From: Microcoleus sp. FACHB-831
Lineage (GTDB): Bacteria > Cyanobacteriota > Cyanobacteriia > Cyanobacteriales > FACHB-T130
Direction: 5' to 3'
DNA: 64,000 nucleotides
Assembly: GCF_014695585.1 (NCBI RefSeq)
Contig: NZ_JACJON010000073.1
Span: 62,001 to 126,000 of the forward strand
In this document: in pieces, positions 29,058 through 38,500 of the stretch
Position numbering within the stretch: position 1 is the first letter of the stretch
How the letters are laid out: each line of letters begins with the position of its first letter
Made by a program: the position numbers and the translations under genes
Notes under the pieces: generated by a model
Told to the model about the DNA's origin: nothing
Databases searched by the model: none
Seen by the model: the letters and a program-made list of their open reading frames with translations, nothing else

Positions 29058-29084
29058 AATCCTAGCCTGTAGGGCAGGAGGATT
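29058..29084 (+). other. Hairpin 2 in the rbp-rpsU spacer
   Basis: AATCC/GGATT outer stem and CCTG/CAGG inner stem with a 5-base loop and an asymmetric internal bulge, directly after hairpin 1. Confidence 0.45.
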
Positions 29085-29094
29085 AGTCTGTTTA

Positions 29095-29116
29095 CCCCAA
29101 CGCTTTAGCGTTTGGG
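29095..29116 (+). terminator. Hairpin 3 in the rbp-rpsU spacer
   Basis: CCCAACGC-TTTA-GCGTTTGGG (one bulged base) followed by TTTCC, 76 bases before the rpsU start. It may attenuate read-through into rpsU. Confidence 0.45.
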
Positions 29117-29191
29117 TTTCCTTAATCTGCAATTGACTTTTTGGCTGATGAGGGTATCCAGCCATTGATCGAAACTTTAGGAGTAAGCAAA

Positions 29192-29374
29192 ATGACCCAA
29201 ATAGTTGTAGGCGAAAATGAAGGCATTGAGTCAGCATTGCGCCGATTTAAGCGCCAAGTATCTAAAGCAGGGATTTTTCCAGATATAAAGCGCCAACGTC
29301 ACTTTGAGACTCCAATTGAGAAACGCAAGCGCAAAGCACTTGCTAGAAGGCGTAAACGTCGTTTCCGCTATTGA
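29192..29374 (+). CDS. rpsU: 30S ribosomal protein S21
   Basis: A 60-residue basic protein with the S21 signature ([15 protein letters not shown], then [20 protein letters not shown]). The start is the ATG at 29192, preceded by TTTAGGAG; the upstream extension to 29141 is not part of the protein. S21 sits on the 30S platform and helps initiation. It follows rbp, as in other cyanobacteria. Confidence 0.95.
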   Translation: MTQIVVGENEGIESALRRFKRQVSKAGIFPDIKRQRHFETPIEKRKRKALARRRKRRFRY

Positions 29375-29993
29375 TTTATAGGCTGAGAATTTAGTCAATA
29401 GCAAATGGAATGACTCGTCTTAGTAAGACGCGCCGCCCCGCTGGGGGTTATAAACGAGGGGCAGATGCGATCGCTATGCTTGTTTGTGATGCTTTAAAGC
29501 AAAATTTGCGGTAAGCGCGATCGCGTCGCCGTGCCAATTGTAAAAATTCAGCCAACTGGCAGTAATAATTTCGCATTTGCACGTACCTAAAAACCTTAAG
29601 CCAAGGTTTGCCATTAAAATAGCGCCATATTGTTAATAATTCTGGCTCGTTATTTACCCTCAATACTGGCGCGGGTTTGTTTTTCTGGAAGCGGCGGACA
29701 ACAGGCTATTCACCGATATTTAGATTGGTAACATAACATGGCGATCGTACCATGTTGGCGGTATTTTCTCAAACCAACGGTAGTTAAATTGATTGCCAGC
29801 CTTAGCGGTCAGCAATATCAGCTACAGTGCAACACCTGGCAGATGGATTGGTGTTGCCTTGTCAATTTGCAAAGCCTTGAAATTAAATCTTTAGCGCAGA
29901 TGCGAGAAAATCACCTTGGGAATCTGGCCAGTAGATTTCCTATTAGTAGAAATGCGCGAAACGGTTAACACGCTTAGGATAAAAAACACAAAA
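29375..29993. other. Intergenic region with decayed repeat copy
   Basis: No secure gene. A minus-strand frame at 29448-29663 (71 codons, LAEFLQLARRR core) shares sequence with a broken copy near 31596-31653 and may be a gene relic. A plus-strand frame from 29738 overlaps the pentapeptide gene start and has no recognisable features. A small CGTCTT-AGT-AAGACG hairpin lies near 29418. Confidence 0.4.
29530..29587 (-). repeat. Dispersed repeat, copy A (possible coding relic)
   Basis: Shares CGTGCCAAT, TCAGCCAAC and the GCATT...ACG...AC spacing with copy B at 31596-31653. On the minus strand copy A reads VQMRNYYCQLAEFLQLAR without a stop. Confidence 0.5.
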
Positions 29994-30503
29994 ATGAATA
30001 CCAAAGAACTTTTAAGCCGATATGCAGCCGGACAAAGAAATTTTATTGACGTAGATCTGATGGCAGCAAACTTGAAAAATGTAAATCTTAGCAATATAAA
30101 TTTGAGTGGCGCAAAACTGAATGGCGCAAAACTCAATAATGCAAACTTAACTAAGGCAAACTTAACAAATGTAAATCTGAGCGGTGCAAAGCTCGGCGGT
30201 GCAAGACTAAGCGGAGCAAATTTAACTAAGGCAGACCTCAGTAAGACAGATTTGCATACAACAAACTTGAGTTATGCACACCTGCATGAGGCCAATTTTA
30301 GTAGTGCAAATATGGGGAACGTGGACTTGATGGGGGCAAACCTCACTGGAGCCAATCTTAATGGGGCAAGCCTAATTGGGGCAAACTTAACTAAAGCAAA
30401 CTTGGCTCTAACCGACTTAACTAACGTAGACCTAAGTGATGTAAACCTCAGTCATGCATACCTGCGCGGGGCAACAATGCCTGATGGAACAAAGCACGAT
30501 TAG
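29994..30503 (+). CDS. Pentapeptide-repeat protein
   Basis: From ATG at 29994 (MNTKELLSRYAAGQRNF) the protein is 169 residues. After a 20-residue leader, about 28 tandem pentapeptides of the A(N/D)LxX type (for example AKLNG, ANLTK, VNLSG) run to residue 160. They predict a right-handed quadrilateral beta-helix. The leader ELLSRYAAGQRNF is typical of cyanobacterial members. Function of most such proteins is unknown; some mimic DNA. The 15-base periodicity in the DNA mirrors the protein repeat. Confidence 0.9.
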   Translation: MNTKELLSRYAAGQRNFIDVDLMAANLKNVNLSNINLSGAKLNGAKLNNANLTKANLTNVNLSGAKLGGARLSGANLTKADLSKTDLHTTNLSYAHLHEANFSSANMGNVDLMGANLTGANLNGASLIGANLTKANLALTDLTNVDLSDVNLSHAYLRGATMPDGTKHD

Positions 30504-30974
30504 AATTGCTTACTTGTAGATAGGGTAAGTAAAAGGTTTTTGATTTTTAGGAATAAATTAAACTTGCATGGGGAGTTAAGTATAAGAATAAGCGTAATTC
30601 GGCAAAATTGCCGAATAAATTCATGGCTAAAAACTTGGGGGTGACTTGTTTTCTGCTAGTGTATTGCCTGAATAGCGCCGCCTTGTAAAATTGCAGCTAA
30701 AGAAGGAGATTTTAACAATTTGTAGCAATTTTTATCTAGGCTTATTTAACAGCATTAGTTGGATTAATGCAACAAAATTTAAATACGAAATAAGGGCGGT
30801 AAAAATGCCTTGATAGTGTGGCAATGATGTTTGCTTAGGCAGGGAATGAGTTGGCTGTGTAGTAAACAGGTAATCGCCAAGCAAAGGTTTGTTTACAACA
30901 ACTTTTGCTCTAGGCGATCGCAAGTTTTTAAAAGCGAACTATTTAGCTTATATATTTTCAAGAGTGTAGCAAGA
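30504..30974. other. Intergenic region
   Basis: No gene is supported. A short CGGCAAAATTGCCG inverted repeat lies near 30600, and a HIP1 octamer lies near 30915. Probably holds the promoter of the downstream hypothetical gene. Confidence 0.4.
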
Positions 30975-31478
30975 ATGACCCCAGAATCAATACGCCTTAT
31001 TTCCCAGCTAAGGAGCGAGTTCTACTCTCTGTTTGCTACTGCTATGAATGTGCCAGTAAAAATTAGTGGTAGTTCATATAGCAGTAATTTTGCTATTGCG
31101 TCGTGGGTAGATGATAGGAAAAGGCTAAACTACGTCAGTATTTATGCTTACACAGCACCAGATAAATTAATTCCAGAACGCCCGTTTTTACTTAGGGTCG
31201 CTATTAATAAGAGTGCTGGCAGAGTCGGGACGGCAAAATGGGGCAAAGAATGTCAAGGACTTAATGAAAGTTGGTACTTCGAGTTAACAGTACTGCCAGA
31301 AGAAATCTTAGATTTTCTCCCCTGGATAGTCAGCTTGGTGAAGGTGAACGAAAAAGGTTCACCCTCGTTTGTACAGGAACCACCTCATGCCTTTGACTTC
31401 AACTTGTCTAAGGGGCGATTATCAAATGATGCATGGACTCAATCAGCTTTGCAGGTTGCAGACTTAGCAAGAGTTTAG
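30975..31478 (+). CDS. Hypothetical protein
   Basis: The ATG at 30975 (MTPESIRLISQLRSEFYSLF) gives 167 residues. The open frame extends upstream to 30831, but that part has an unlike composition and no ribosome site. The product is a soluble mixed alpha/beta protein with a short aromatic-rich C-terminal half (WYFELTVLPEEILDFLPWIVSLV). No family is recognised. Local base composition matches its neighbours. It stands alone. Confidence 0.55.
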   Translation: MTPESIRLISQLRSEFYSLFATAMNVPVKISGSSYSSNFAIASWVDDRKRLNYVSIYAYTAPDKLIPERPFLLRVAINKSAGRVGTAKWGKECQGLNESWYFELTVLPEEILDFLPWIVSLVKVNEKGSPSFVQEPPHAFDFNLSKGRLSNDAWTQSALQVADLARV

Positions 31479-31871
31479 TTTTTAAAGAGGGGTCATCTTC
31501 TGTCCTGAGTAATAGTCATTAGGGAAAATTTGACTTAAACTTATTTGATGATTATTTAGGATAGCGATCAGCGCGATCGCTTCGCGAAAGAAGCTCCGTG
31601 CCAATCATATACACTCAGCCAACCGAGCGTACAAATCTTGCATTGGTACGAACTAAACATAAACGTTATCCTGGGCATTAAACACGATACTGGTCAAGCT
31701 ACTACGACCTGGAAACCCCCGAGCCGCAATGCCCATGCATTAGAAACAACTTAGGCCATAATGTAAAGTGTGTCTGTTAGTACATCTAATTGCAGGAAAG
31801 ACAGGAGCTTTTTGATGGGCGACAGCCATCTACAATTATCCACTCTAAATTAGAGTTGCCACTTGTCTCTA
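31479..31871. other. Intergenic region with a repeat relic
   Basis: Contains copy B of the dispersed repeat. No intact gene is present; frames on the minus strand are broken by stops. Confidence 0.4.
31596..31653 (-). repeat. Dispersed repeat, copy B (stop-interrupted)
   Basis: Related to copy A at 29530-29587. The minus strand reads VPMQDLYARLAECI, then a stop, then LARSFFREA, matching copy A in order. It looks like a decayed paralogue of the same short coding unit. Confidence 0.5.
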
Positions 31872-32420
31872 ATGAAGCTGTATCCTTATCTCTATTCAGC
31901 AATTGCGAGCCTTCTCCTCACTGCCTGCACATTGCAAGATGCTCAAAAATTGCCCCAACTTGATAGTAATCAAGTAAGTCAAAAGCAACTCAAGGTGGTG
32001 AATTTAGATAAAACCAAAATACTTATGGGTCAAACTATATACGTTCCCGTTTATTCCCATATCTATTTTGAGAATAAAAAGCAAGCTATAGATTTATCAG
32101 CCACTCTCAGCGTCCGCAATACAGATATAGATAATAGCATTATTATTACTTCAGTACGATACTACGATACCAACGGTAAATTGGTTAGGCAGTATTTAGA
32201 AAATCCGATAGAACTAGGCTCCTTGGCTTCTACGGATTTTGTGGTAGAGAGAAGTGACAAAAGTGGTGGCTTAGGAGCAAATTTTATCGTGGAATGGGTA
32301 GCAGAAAAAGAAGTTTCTCAGCCTGTGTTTGAGACAGTTATGATTAGTGCTTCAAGCGCTCAGGGAATATCTTTCGTAAGTAATGGTAGAGTAATCAAGA
32401 ACCTAAGTCCCAAAAAATAA
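31872..32420 (+). CDS. DUF3124 family lipoprotein
   Basis: From the ATG at 31872 the protein is 182 residues. A lipoprotein signal with lipobox LLTAC (Cys near residue 18) predicts lipid anchoring in the cell envelope. The rest is a beta-rich domain (YVPVYSHIYFENKKQAIDLSATLSVRNTD, SVRYYDTNGKLVRQYL) that matches DUF3124. Its function is unknown. A TTG nine bases upstream is a less likely start. It precedes the antiporter gene on the same strand by about 110 bases. Confidence 0.85.
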   Translation: MKLYPYLYSAIASLLLTACTLQDAQKLPQLDSNQVSQKQLKVVNLDKTKILMGQTIYVPVYSHIYFENKKQAIDLSATLSVRNTDIDNSIIITSVRYYDTNGKLVRQYLENPIELGSLASTDFVVERSDKSGGLGANFIVEWVAEKEVSQPVFETVMISASSAQGISFVSNGRVIKNLSPKK

Positions 32421-32529
32421 ACAGCTCGCGCTTGTTGTATACACAACCTTATCGCAGACTTTTTTATTTATTTGAGGACAGCTTGCCGCAGAGCTAACCA
32501 GTGTAGAGTTATCTATTGTTGCAATCATC

Positions 32530-34188
32530 ATGCTCAATTATATGGACAGTCTTGCATCAACAACAGCATTCCTCTGGTTATTTTCACCGCCATTTATACT
32601 AGGAAGCATCAATAACGCAGACCCATCCAATCCAGGGAAGGTAGAGGGTTTAGTCACCGTTTTGATTATTCTCCTGCTGGTTGCGACTGGTGTTGCTCTC
32701 GTCTCCCGTTACCTTCGGCTTCCGTATGTCACGGGTTTAGTATTAGCGGGGTTGGCAATTACAGAATTGCTGCCGCGTCGCATCGGCTTGGATTCTTCGC
32801 TAATATTCAATCTCTTTCTACCAATTCTGTTATTTGAAGCTGCCATTAATACTGATATCAGCCGCCTCCGCAGCACTATAAAACCAATTGCGCTTTTAGC
32901 AGGGCCAGGGGTGGTAATTTCTTCTGGCATTACGGCAATTATATTGAAATTTGGCCTGGGGTTAACTTGGATACCAGCGTTGTTGGTAGGGGTGATTTTG
33001 GCAATTACCGACACAGTTTCAGTAATTGCTGTTTTCAAGGAAGTGTCAGTCCCCTCTCGGCTGTCCACAATTGTTGAGGGAGAAAGTTTATTTAATGATG
33101 GTATTGCTTTAGTTGTGTTCAGCCTGATTCTACAAGTGCATCAAACTGGCTCGTTAACGTTTTTGGCTGGACTTCAAGAACTCTTTGTAGTGATTGTGGG
33201 AGGCACTCTTGTAGGATTAGCGTTGGGTTACTTAAGCACTGGTTTATTTGTTCGCTCAGACGATCCTCTAAGCAGTATTTTACTGACAGTTGCAGTAGCG
33301 CTAGGAACGTTTCAGATCGGTGAAATTCTGGGAGTGTCTGCTGTTGTAGCGGTAGTAGTAGCCGGGTTGATTATCGGGAATGTTGGGCTTTCCAGAAGTG
33401 TTTCTGCGTCCAGTAACATAACGTTATTAAGTTTTTGGGAATATGCTGGCTTTGGGGTCAATACCTTTATTTTCCTACTTATCGGTTTAGAAATAGATTT
33501 AATAACGCTGTGGAAAACACTGCCAGCAGTTTTGCTGGCGATTGTAGCTTATCAAGTAGGGCGCTTGGTGTCGGTATATCCATTATTGGCACTTGTTCGT
33601 TTTTTTGACCGGGCGATTCCGTTGCGCTGGCAGCATATCCTGTTTCTTGGTAATATCAAAGGCTCGCTGTCAATGGCTCTTGCTTTTAGTTTACCTGCAA
33701 CTATTTTAGGTAGGGAGGCATTGATTGCTTTAGTATTTGGCACGGTACTGCTGTCGTTGGTTGGGCAAGGGCTAAGTTTACCTTGGTTTGTGAAACGGTT
33801 TAATTTGTCTCATTTCTCAGAATTTCAGCAACAAACAGAGGAATTACAAGCCGAGCTAATTACCGCTAAAGCAGCGCAAGATGAATTAGATAGCTTGTTA
33901 AAATCTGGTGTTCTACCGAAATCTATCTATGAGGAAATGCGTTCAACTTATCAATTTAAGGTGGCAGGAGCCGAAAAATTGTTGAGGGATTTGTATAACA
34001 AACGTCCCGAACAACTGAGCAATTCTCTGGGCGATCGCACTAAATTTGATGCTATTCGTCGGCGCTTGCTACTAGCAGAAAAGGGAGCGCTAAACGAGGC
34101 GTTGCGTAAGCGGATTCTTGACGAACAAATCGTGCGCGGCAGGCTACAGACGATTAACCAACAACTGCTCAAACTAGAAGATGATTAA
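32530..34188 (+). CDS. CPA1-type Na+/H+ antiporter
   Basis: A 552-residue membrane protein with about twelve transmembrane segments (residues 35-425) and a cytoplasmic coiled-coil tail (430-552). The ion-binding region ILAITDTVSVIAVFKE and the GESLFNDGIALVVF motif carry the conserved acidic residues of NhaP/NhaS-type exchangers. It should exchange Na+ or K+ for protons across the membrane. An internal Met four codons in is an alternative start. The gene converges on the TrkA-N gene with a 4-base overlap. Confidence 0.9.
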   Translation: MLNYMDSLASTTAFLWLFSPPFILGSINNADPSNPGKVEGLVTVLIILLLVATGVALVSRYLRLPYVTGLVLAGLAITELLPRRIGLDSSLIFNLFLPILLFEAAINTDISRLRSTIKPIALLAGPGVVISSGITAIILKFGLGLTWIPALLVGVILAITDTVSVIAVFKEVSVPSRLSTIVEGESLFNDGIALVVFSLILQVHQTGSLTFLAGLQELFVVIVGGTLVGLALGYLSTGLFVRSDDPLSSILLTVAVALGTFQIGEILGVSAVVAVVVAGLIIGNVGLSRSVSASSNITLLSFWEYAGFGVNTFIFLLIGLEIDLITLWKTLPAVLLAIVAYQVGRLVSVYPLLALVRFFDRAIPLRWQHILFLGNIKGSLSMALAFSLPATILGREALIALVFGTVLLSLVGQGLSLPWFVKRFNLSHFSEFQQQTEELQAELITAKAAQDELDSLLKSGVLPKSIYEEMRSTYQFKVAGAEKLLRDLYNKRPEQLSNSLGDRTKFDAIRRRLLLAEKGALNEALRKRILDEQIVRGRLQTINQQLLKLEDD

Positions 34189-34859
34189 GAGCCGCCGATA
34201 AAATCAATCACTTGATGTAATGACCCCGGCTTCGTCACGATCAAGATGGTTGAACCTGGTTCCAGTATCGTACTGCCGTTGGGAATCATCAAATCCATGT
34301 GGGGATGGGGTTGATAACCAATAATTAGAGAACCTGTGGGGAAGCGAGAGTCTTGAGCGATTTGGGCAACACTACGACCAACAACATTGCACTGCTGTGG
34401 AATTGCGAGTTTTAAAACTTCAATTTGACCCTGCTCAAAATGCATCATAGATTCCACTTCGGGATATTCTATGGCATTGACCATTGTGGCAACTGCTAAA
34501 TCTATGGTGCTAATTACATGGTGTGCCCCAGCAATTTTTAAAGGTTGTTCAAAATCGGGGTGGCGCATCCTACCCACAATATGGGAAACGCCATAGTGTT
34601 TGGCAAGAGTTACCATAGCCAGATTTAAGGCATCATCCCGCAGGACAGCAGCTAGTGAGTCTGCTTTGCGAATTCCCGCTTCTAGCAAGACTTCTGTACT
34701 CACAGCACTGCCTTCAAAAGCCATTATTCCCACTTGATCGCGGGCATAACGGCACGCATTGGGGTCGATATCAATTATTGCGACGGTATGCCCTAGTTCT
34801 ACCAGTTTTTGGGCTAAAGTAAGCCCTACTAAGCCCGCTCCACCAATTAACACGTACAT
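34185..34859 (-). CDS. TrkA-N/TrkA-C NAD-binding regulatory protein
   Basis: A 224-residue cytoplasmic protein. The Rossmann motif YVLIGGAGLVGLTLAQ with the ribose-binding Asp (AIIDIDPNAC) forms an RCK/TrkA-N domain (1-120). A TrkA-C domain (about 140-224, ending in GSTILIVTKPGSLHQVIDFI) follows. Such proteins gate K+ channels or transporters in response to NAD(H) or nucleotides. The convergent antiporter is a possible partner, although a Trk/Ktr membrane subunit could be encoded elsewhere. Confidence 0.88.
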   Translation of the reverse strand: MYVLIGGAGLVGLTLAQKLVELGHTVAIIDIDPNACRYARDQVGIMAFEGSAVSTEVLLEAGIRKADSLAAVLRDDALNLAMVTLAKHYGVSHIVGRMRHPDFEQPLKIAGAHHVISTIDLAVATMVNAIEYPEVESMMHFEQGQIEVLKLAIPQQCNVVGRSVAQIAQDSRFPTGSLIIGYQPHPHMDLMIPNGSTILEPGSTILIVTKPGSLHQVIDFIGGS

Positions 34860-35541
34860 AGCTATCCTCTCTATTGACTTCCTGCTTAACTTTACAGGCT
34901 AATTCAGGAGTTTAGCCATAGGAAGGTGTTGCTAAATATTAGGCTACTTGTTTACAGGCTAAACACTGTTTTAAGAGTTTTTATCTTGGCAGTATCGATG
35001 CCGCATTCAAGTTTAGAGCTCGGATTCAAGCTTTTCCACTTGCCCTTACTCTTTGTAAAGATAACATCTGCCCGATCTATTTTATATATTGATAAATAGC
35101 GGCTCCGGGCAAAAATCTCATTTCTCGAAGCACGTTTAGTAATTACCACGTCTCTATTTATTTACAAAAAAAAGTTTTACTAAACCAAGAAATAGCTATT
35201 TTTTAACTAAAGCATCTAGGCAATGTGGCGCGATCGCCTCCTTTACACAATCTTTATAAAGCAGTACATAAATAAATTTTTTGCAAAATGTTACAAAAAT
35301 ATTTAGCACCCCTCTCTCACCCTCTTCGCAACACAGAAGAATCCAGACTGCTTACCATAATTGCGGAACATCCATAAGGGTTAATTCCAATTTGGTAACA
35401 ACTATAATTAGGCAAACTAAAAATTTTAGTGTCGAATATCCTCAAAAACCTTTCACGGTCAAGCTTTGCACCGTATATGTTGCCTCCACTTGCGAAATTC
35501 AGCGGCTAGAATAGCGGCTACGGTTAGCCAAAATAGCTGCT
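34860..35541. other. AT-rich intergenic region
   Basis: 682 bases between divergent genes. Short frames on both strands show no recognisable protein. The region probably holds the promoters of the TrkA-N gene and of the kinase-VIT-VWA gene. No strong inverted repeat was found. Confidence 0.4.
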
Positions 35542-38500
35542 ATGACAACACTGCCGCCTCAAGAAAATACAACCCAAAATCGGAATCAGTGCTACTGCCT
35601 CAATCCTGCTTGCGAGCATCCAGAGAACGATCGCAATGCCGAAACGTGCCAAAATTGCGGGTCAAAATTACTCCTGCAAGATAGATATAGAGCGATCGCG
35701 CTTATCGGTCAAGGAGGCTTTGGCAGAACATTTCGCGCTATTGATGAATCTTCCCCATCCCAACCATATTGCGCGATTAAGCAGTTTTTTCCTCAACAAC
35801 AAGGCACTAGCAATACTGAAAAAGCAGCTGAGTTATTTCGCAAAGAAGCGACTCGCCTAGAGTCACTCGGCAAACATCCGCGAATTCCTAAACTGTTGGC
35901 CTATTTTGAACAAGACCAACGCCAATATTTAATACAAGAATTTATTGATGGTCGCAACTTAGCAGAAGAATTAGCTGAAGAAGGGCCATTCGACGAAACC
36001 AAAATTCGACAGTTACTTAATGATTTGTTGCCCATACTGCGGGTTGTCCACAGCCATCAAGTCATCCACAGAGACATTAAGCCAGAAAATATTATTCGCC
36101 GTCGCGCTGATGGCAGTTTGTTTTTAGTCGATTTTGGCGCTGCAAAATATACAACAGAAACTACTCTGGGAAGAACTGGCACGGTAATTGGTTCTGCGGC
36201 TTTCACGGCTCCCGAACAAGTCAGAGGTAAAGCCGTTTTTGCTAGCGATTTATACAGTTTGGGTGTCACCTGCATTCATCTACTAACCCAGATACCTCCG
36301 TTTGACTTATTTGATGGTAGCGAAGATGCCTGGGTTTGGCGACATTATCTACGTCAAACGCCGAACGGTGCGCGTGGGAAGAAGGCTAGGAAAAGTGGAG
36401 CTTCTGTGTCGCTACAGTTAGGCAATATCCTCGATAAAATGTTACAAAGTGCGACAAATAAGCGTTACCACTCAGCAGATGAAGTCCTTCAAGATTTGAA
36501 TTCAACTCCTATCCCAGTTGCTAGTTTTGAAATTAAGAAAAAATGGCTAGTGGCGGGTGCTGTTTTAGTGTTGGGATTCGCAGGAGTTCGGTATTTAGTA
36601 TCTCCTGTAACGCAGATGGTGACGCAACAATCTGATGAGCGATCGCACTCTCAACAAAGTGGTTTGTTTGCAGAAGTAGATGGGAAGCAGCAAGTTTTCC
36701 CGTTGCAGCATACCGAAGTGATGGCGAAAGTCGCTGGTAATGTCTCGCGGGTGGAAGTGACGCAGACTTTTACAAACCCCTTTAAAGAACCCTTAGAAGC
36801 GGTTTATAAATTTCCACTCCCTGAAGATGCGGCGGTGGATGATATGGAAATAAAAGTAGGCGATCGCATCATCCGAGGTCTTATCAAAAAACGCGAAGAA
36901 GCAAAGCAAATTTATCAGCAAGCCAAAGAGCAAGGCAAAACTGCTGGATTACTCGAACAAGAACGCGACAATATATTCACTCAGTCGCTAGCTAATATCA
37001 AACCAGGCGAAAAAATTGATGTCACTATTCGCTATACCAATAGCCTGAAGTTTGAAAAAGGCGATTACGAATTTGTATTTCCGATGGTGGTAGCACCGCG
37101 CTACATCTCAAACAATGGCGACAATAGCAATGTTGCCAACGCATCAACAATTAACCCGCCTGTAGAGTCAGGTGGAAACATTGCCGGACAAGATATTGGC
37201 GTGACGGTAGAAATTGAAGCAGGCGTACAAGTTTCTAACGTGCGCTCTACTTCTCATCAAATCCGCACTACGAAAGACGGACGCATCCTGCGAGTTGAGT
37301 TGGCTAAACAAGATACAATTCCCAACAAAGATCTCATTTTGCGCTATCAAGTTGCAGGTAAAGAAACGCAGTCTACCGTACTTGCTGATGCAGATGAACG
37401 CGGCGGACACTTTGCCACATATTTAATCCCCGCAGTGCAATATCAAACTAATGAGATTGTGCCAAAAGATGTGGTATTCCTTATGGATACCTCTGGTTCG
37501 CAATCAGGCGATCCGCTGGTAAAATCTAAGGAACTGATGCGGCGGTTTATTAATGGCTTGAATCCCCAAGATACATTTACCATTATTGACTTTGCCGATA
37601 GCACAACTCAGCTATCACCAACACCTTTACGAAATACACCAGAAAATCGCGACAAAGCCCTAAGTTATATCGAGCGGCTGCAAGCCGACGGCGGTACAGA
37701 GTTACTTAATGGCATTAATACTGTTGTGAATTTTCCACCAGCTCCCCAAGGGCGTCTGCGTAGCGTTGTGCTAATTACAGATGGATTGGTAGGCGACGAC
37801 GTGCGAGCGATCGCAACAGTCCAAAAGAATCTTAAACCGGGGAATCGGCTTTATAGTTTTGGCGTGGGAAGTTCTGTTAATCGCTTTTTAATTGAGCGTT
37901 TGGCAGAGGAAGGACGAGGAACTGCAAAAGTTGTCCGTCAGGATGAACCCACACAGGAAGTAGCTGAAAAGTTCTTCCAACAAATCAACAGCCCTGTGCT
38001 AACAAATATTGAAGTTAGCTGGCAAGGTTCTGGCGCTTCACCAGCAATTTATCCCCTAAAGCCTGCGGATGTATTTGCAAATCAGCCAGTAGTGTTGTTT
38101 GGGCGCAAGCAAGATCGCAGCAATGGCACTTTGAAGATTTCCGGGATTGCTGCGGGTGGCAAACGTTATGAGAAGACAATTCCAGTCAATTTTGACAGCG
38201 CTGGAAACGCAGCGATCGCTCAACTTTGGGGACGCGCCCGCATTAAAGAATTGATGAAACAAATGTATCAGGGTGAAACTTCATCCGGCGTCAAAGATGT
38301 TACCGATACGGCTTTAGCTTATCGTTTGCTATCTAAATACACCGCATTTGTCGCCGTCACTGAAGAAGTGCGAGTCGATCCCAATAACACCAGGAAAATG
38401 CAAGTACCAGTGGAAAATCCGGATGGTATGAGGGGTGACACTACTTCTCGCAAAAATGCTAATCAGCCCCAACTTTCTCCCGCGAAAACAGCTAAGAAAA

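Noticed and set aside
29994-30503. CRISPR-like array from the 15-base periodicity
   Set aside because: The period is the codon repeat of a pentapeptide protein; there are no constant repeats or spacers.
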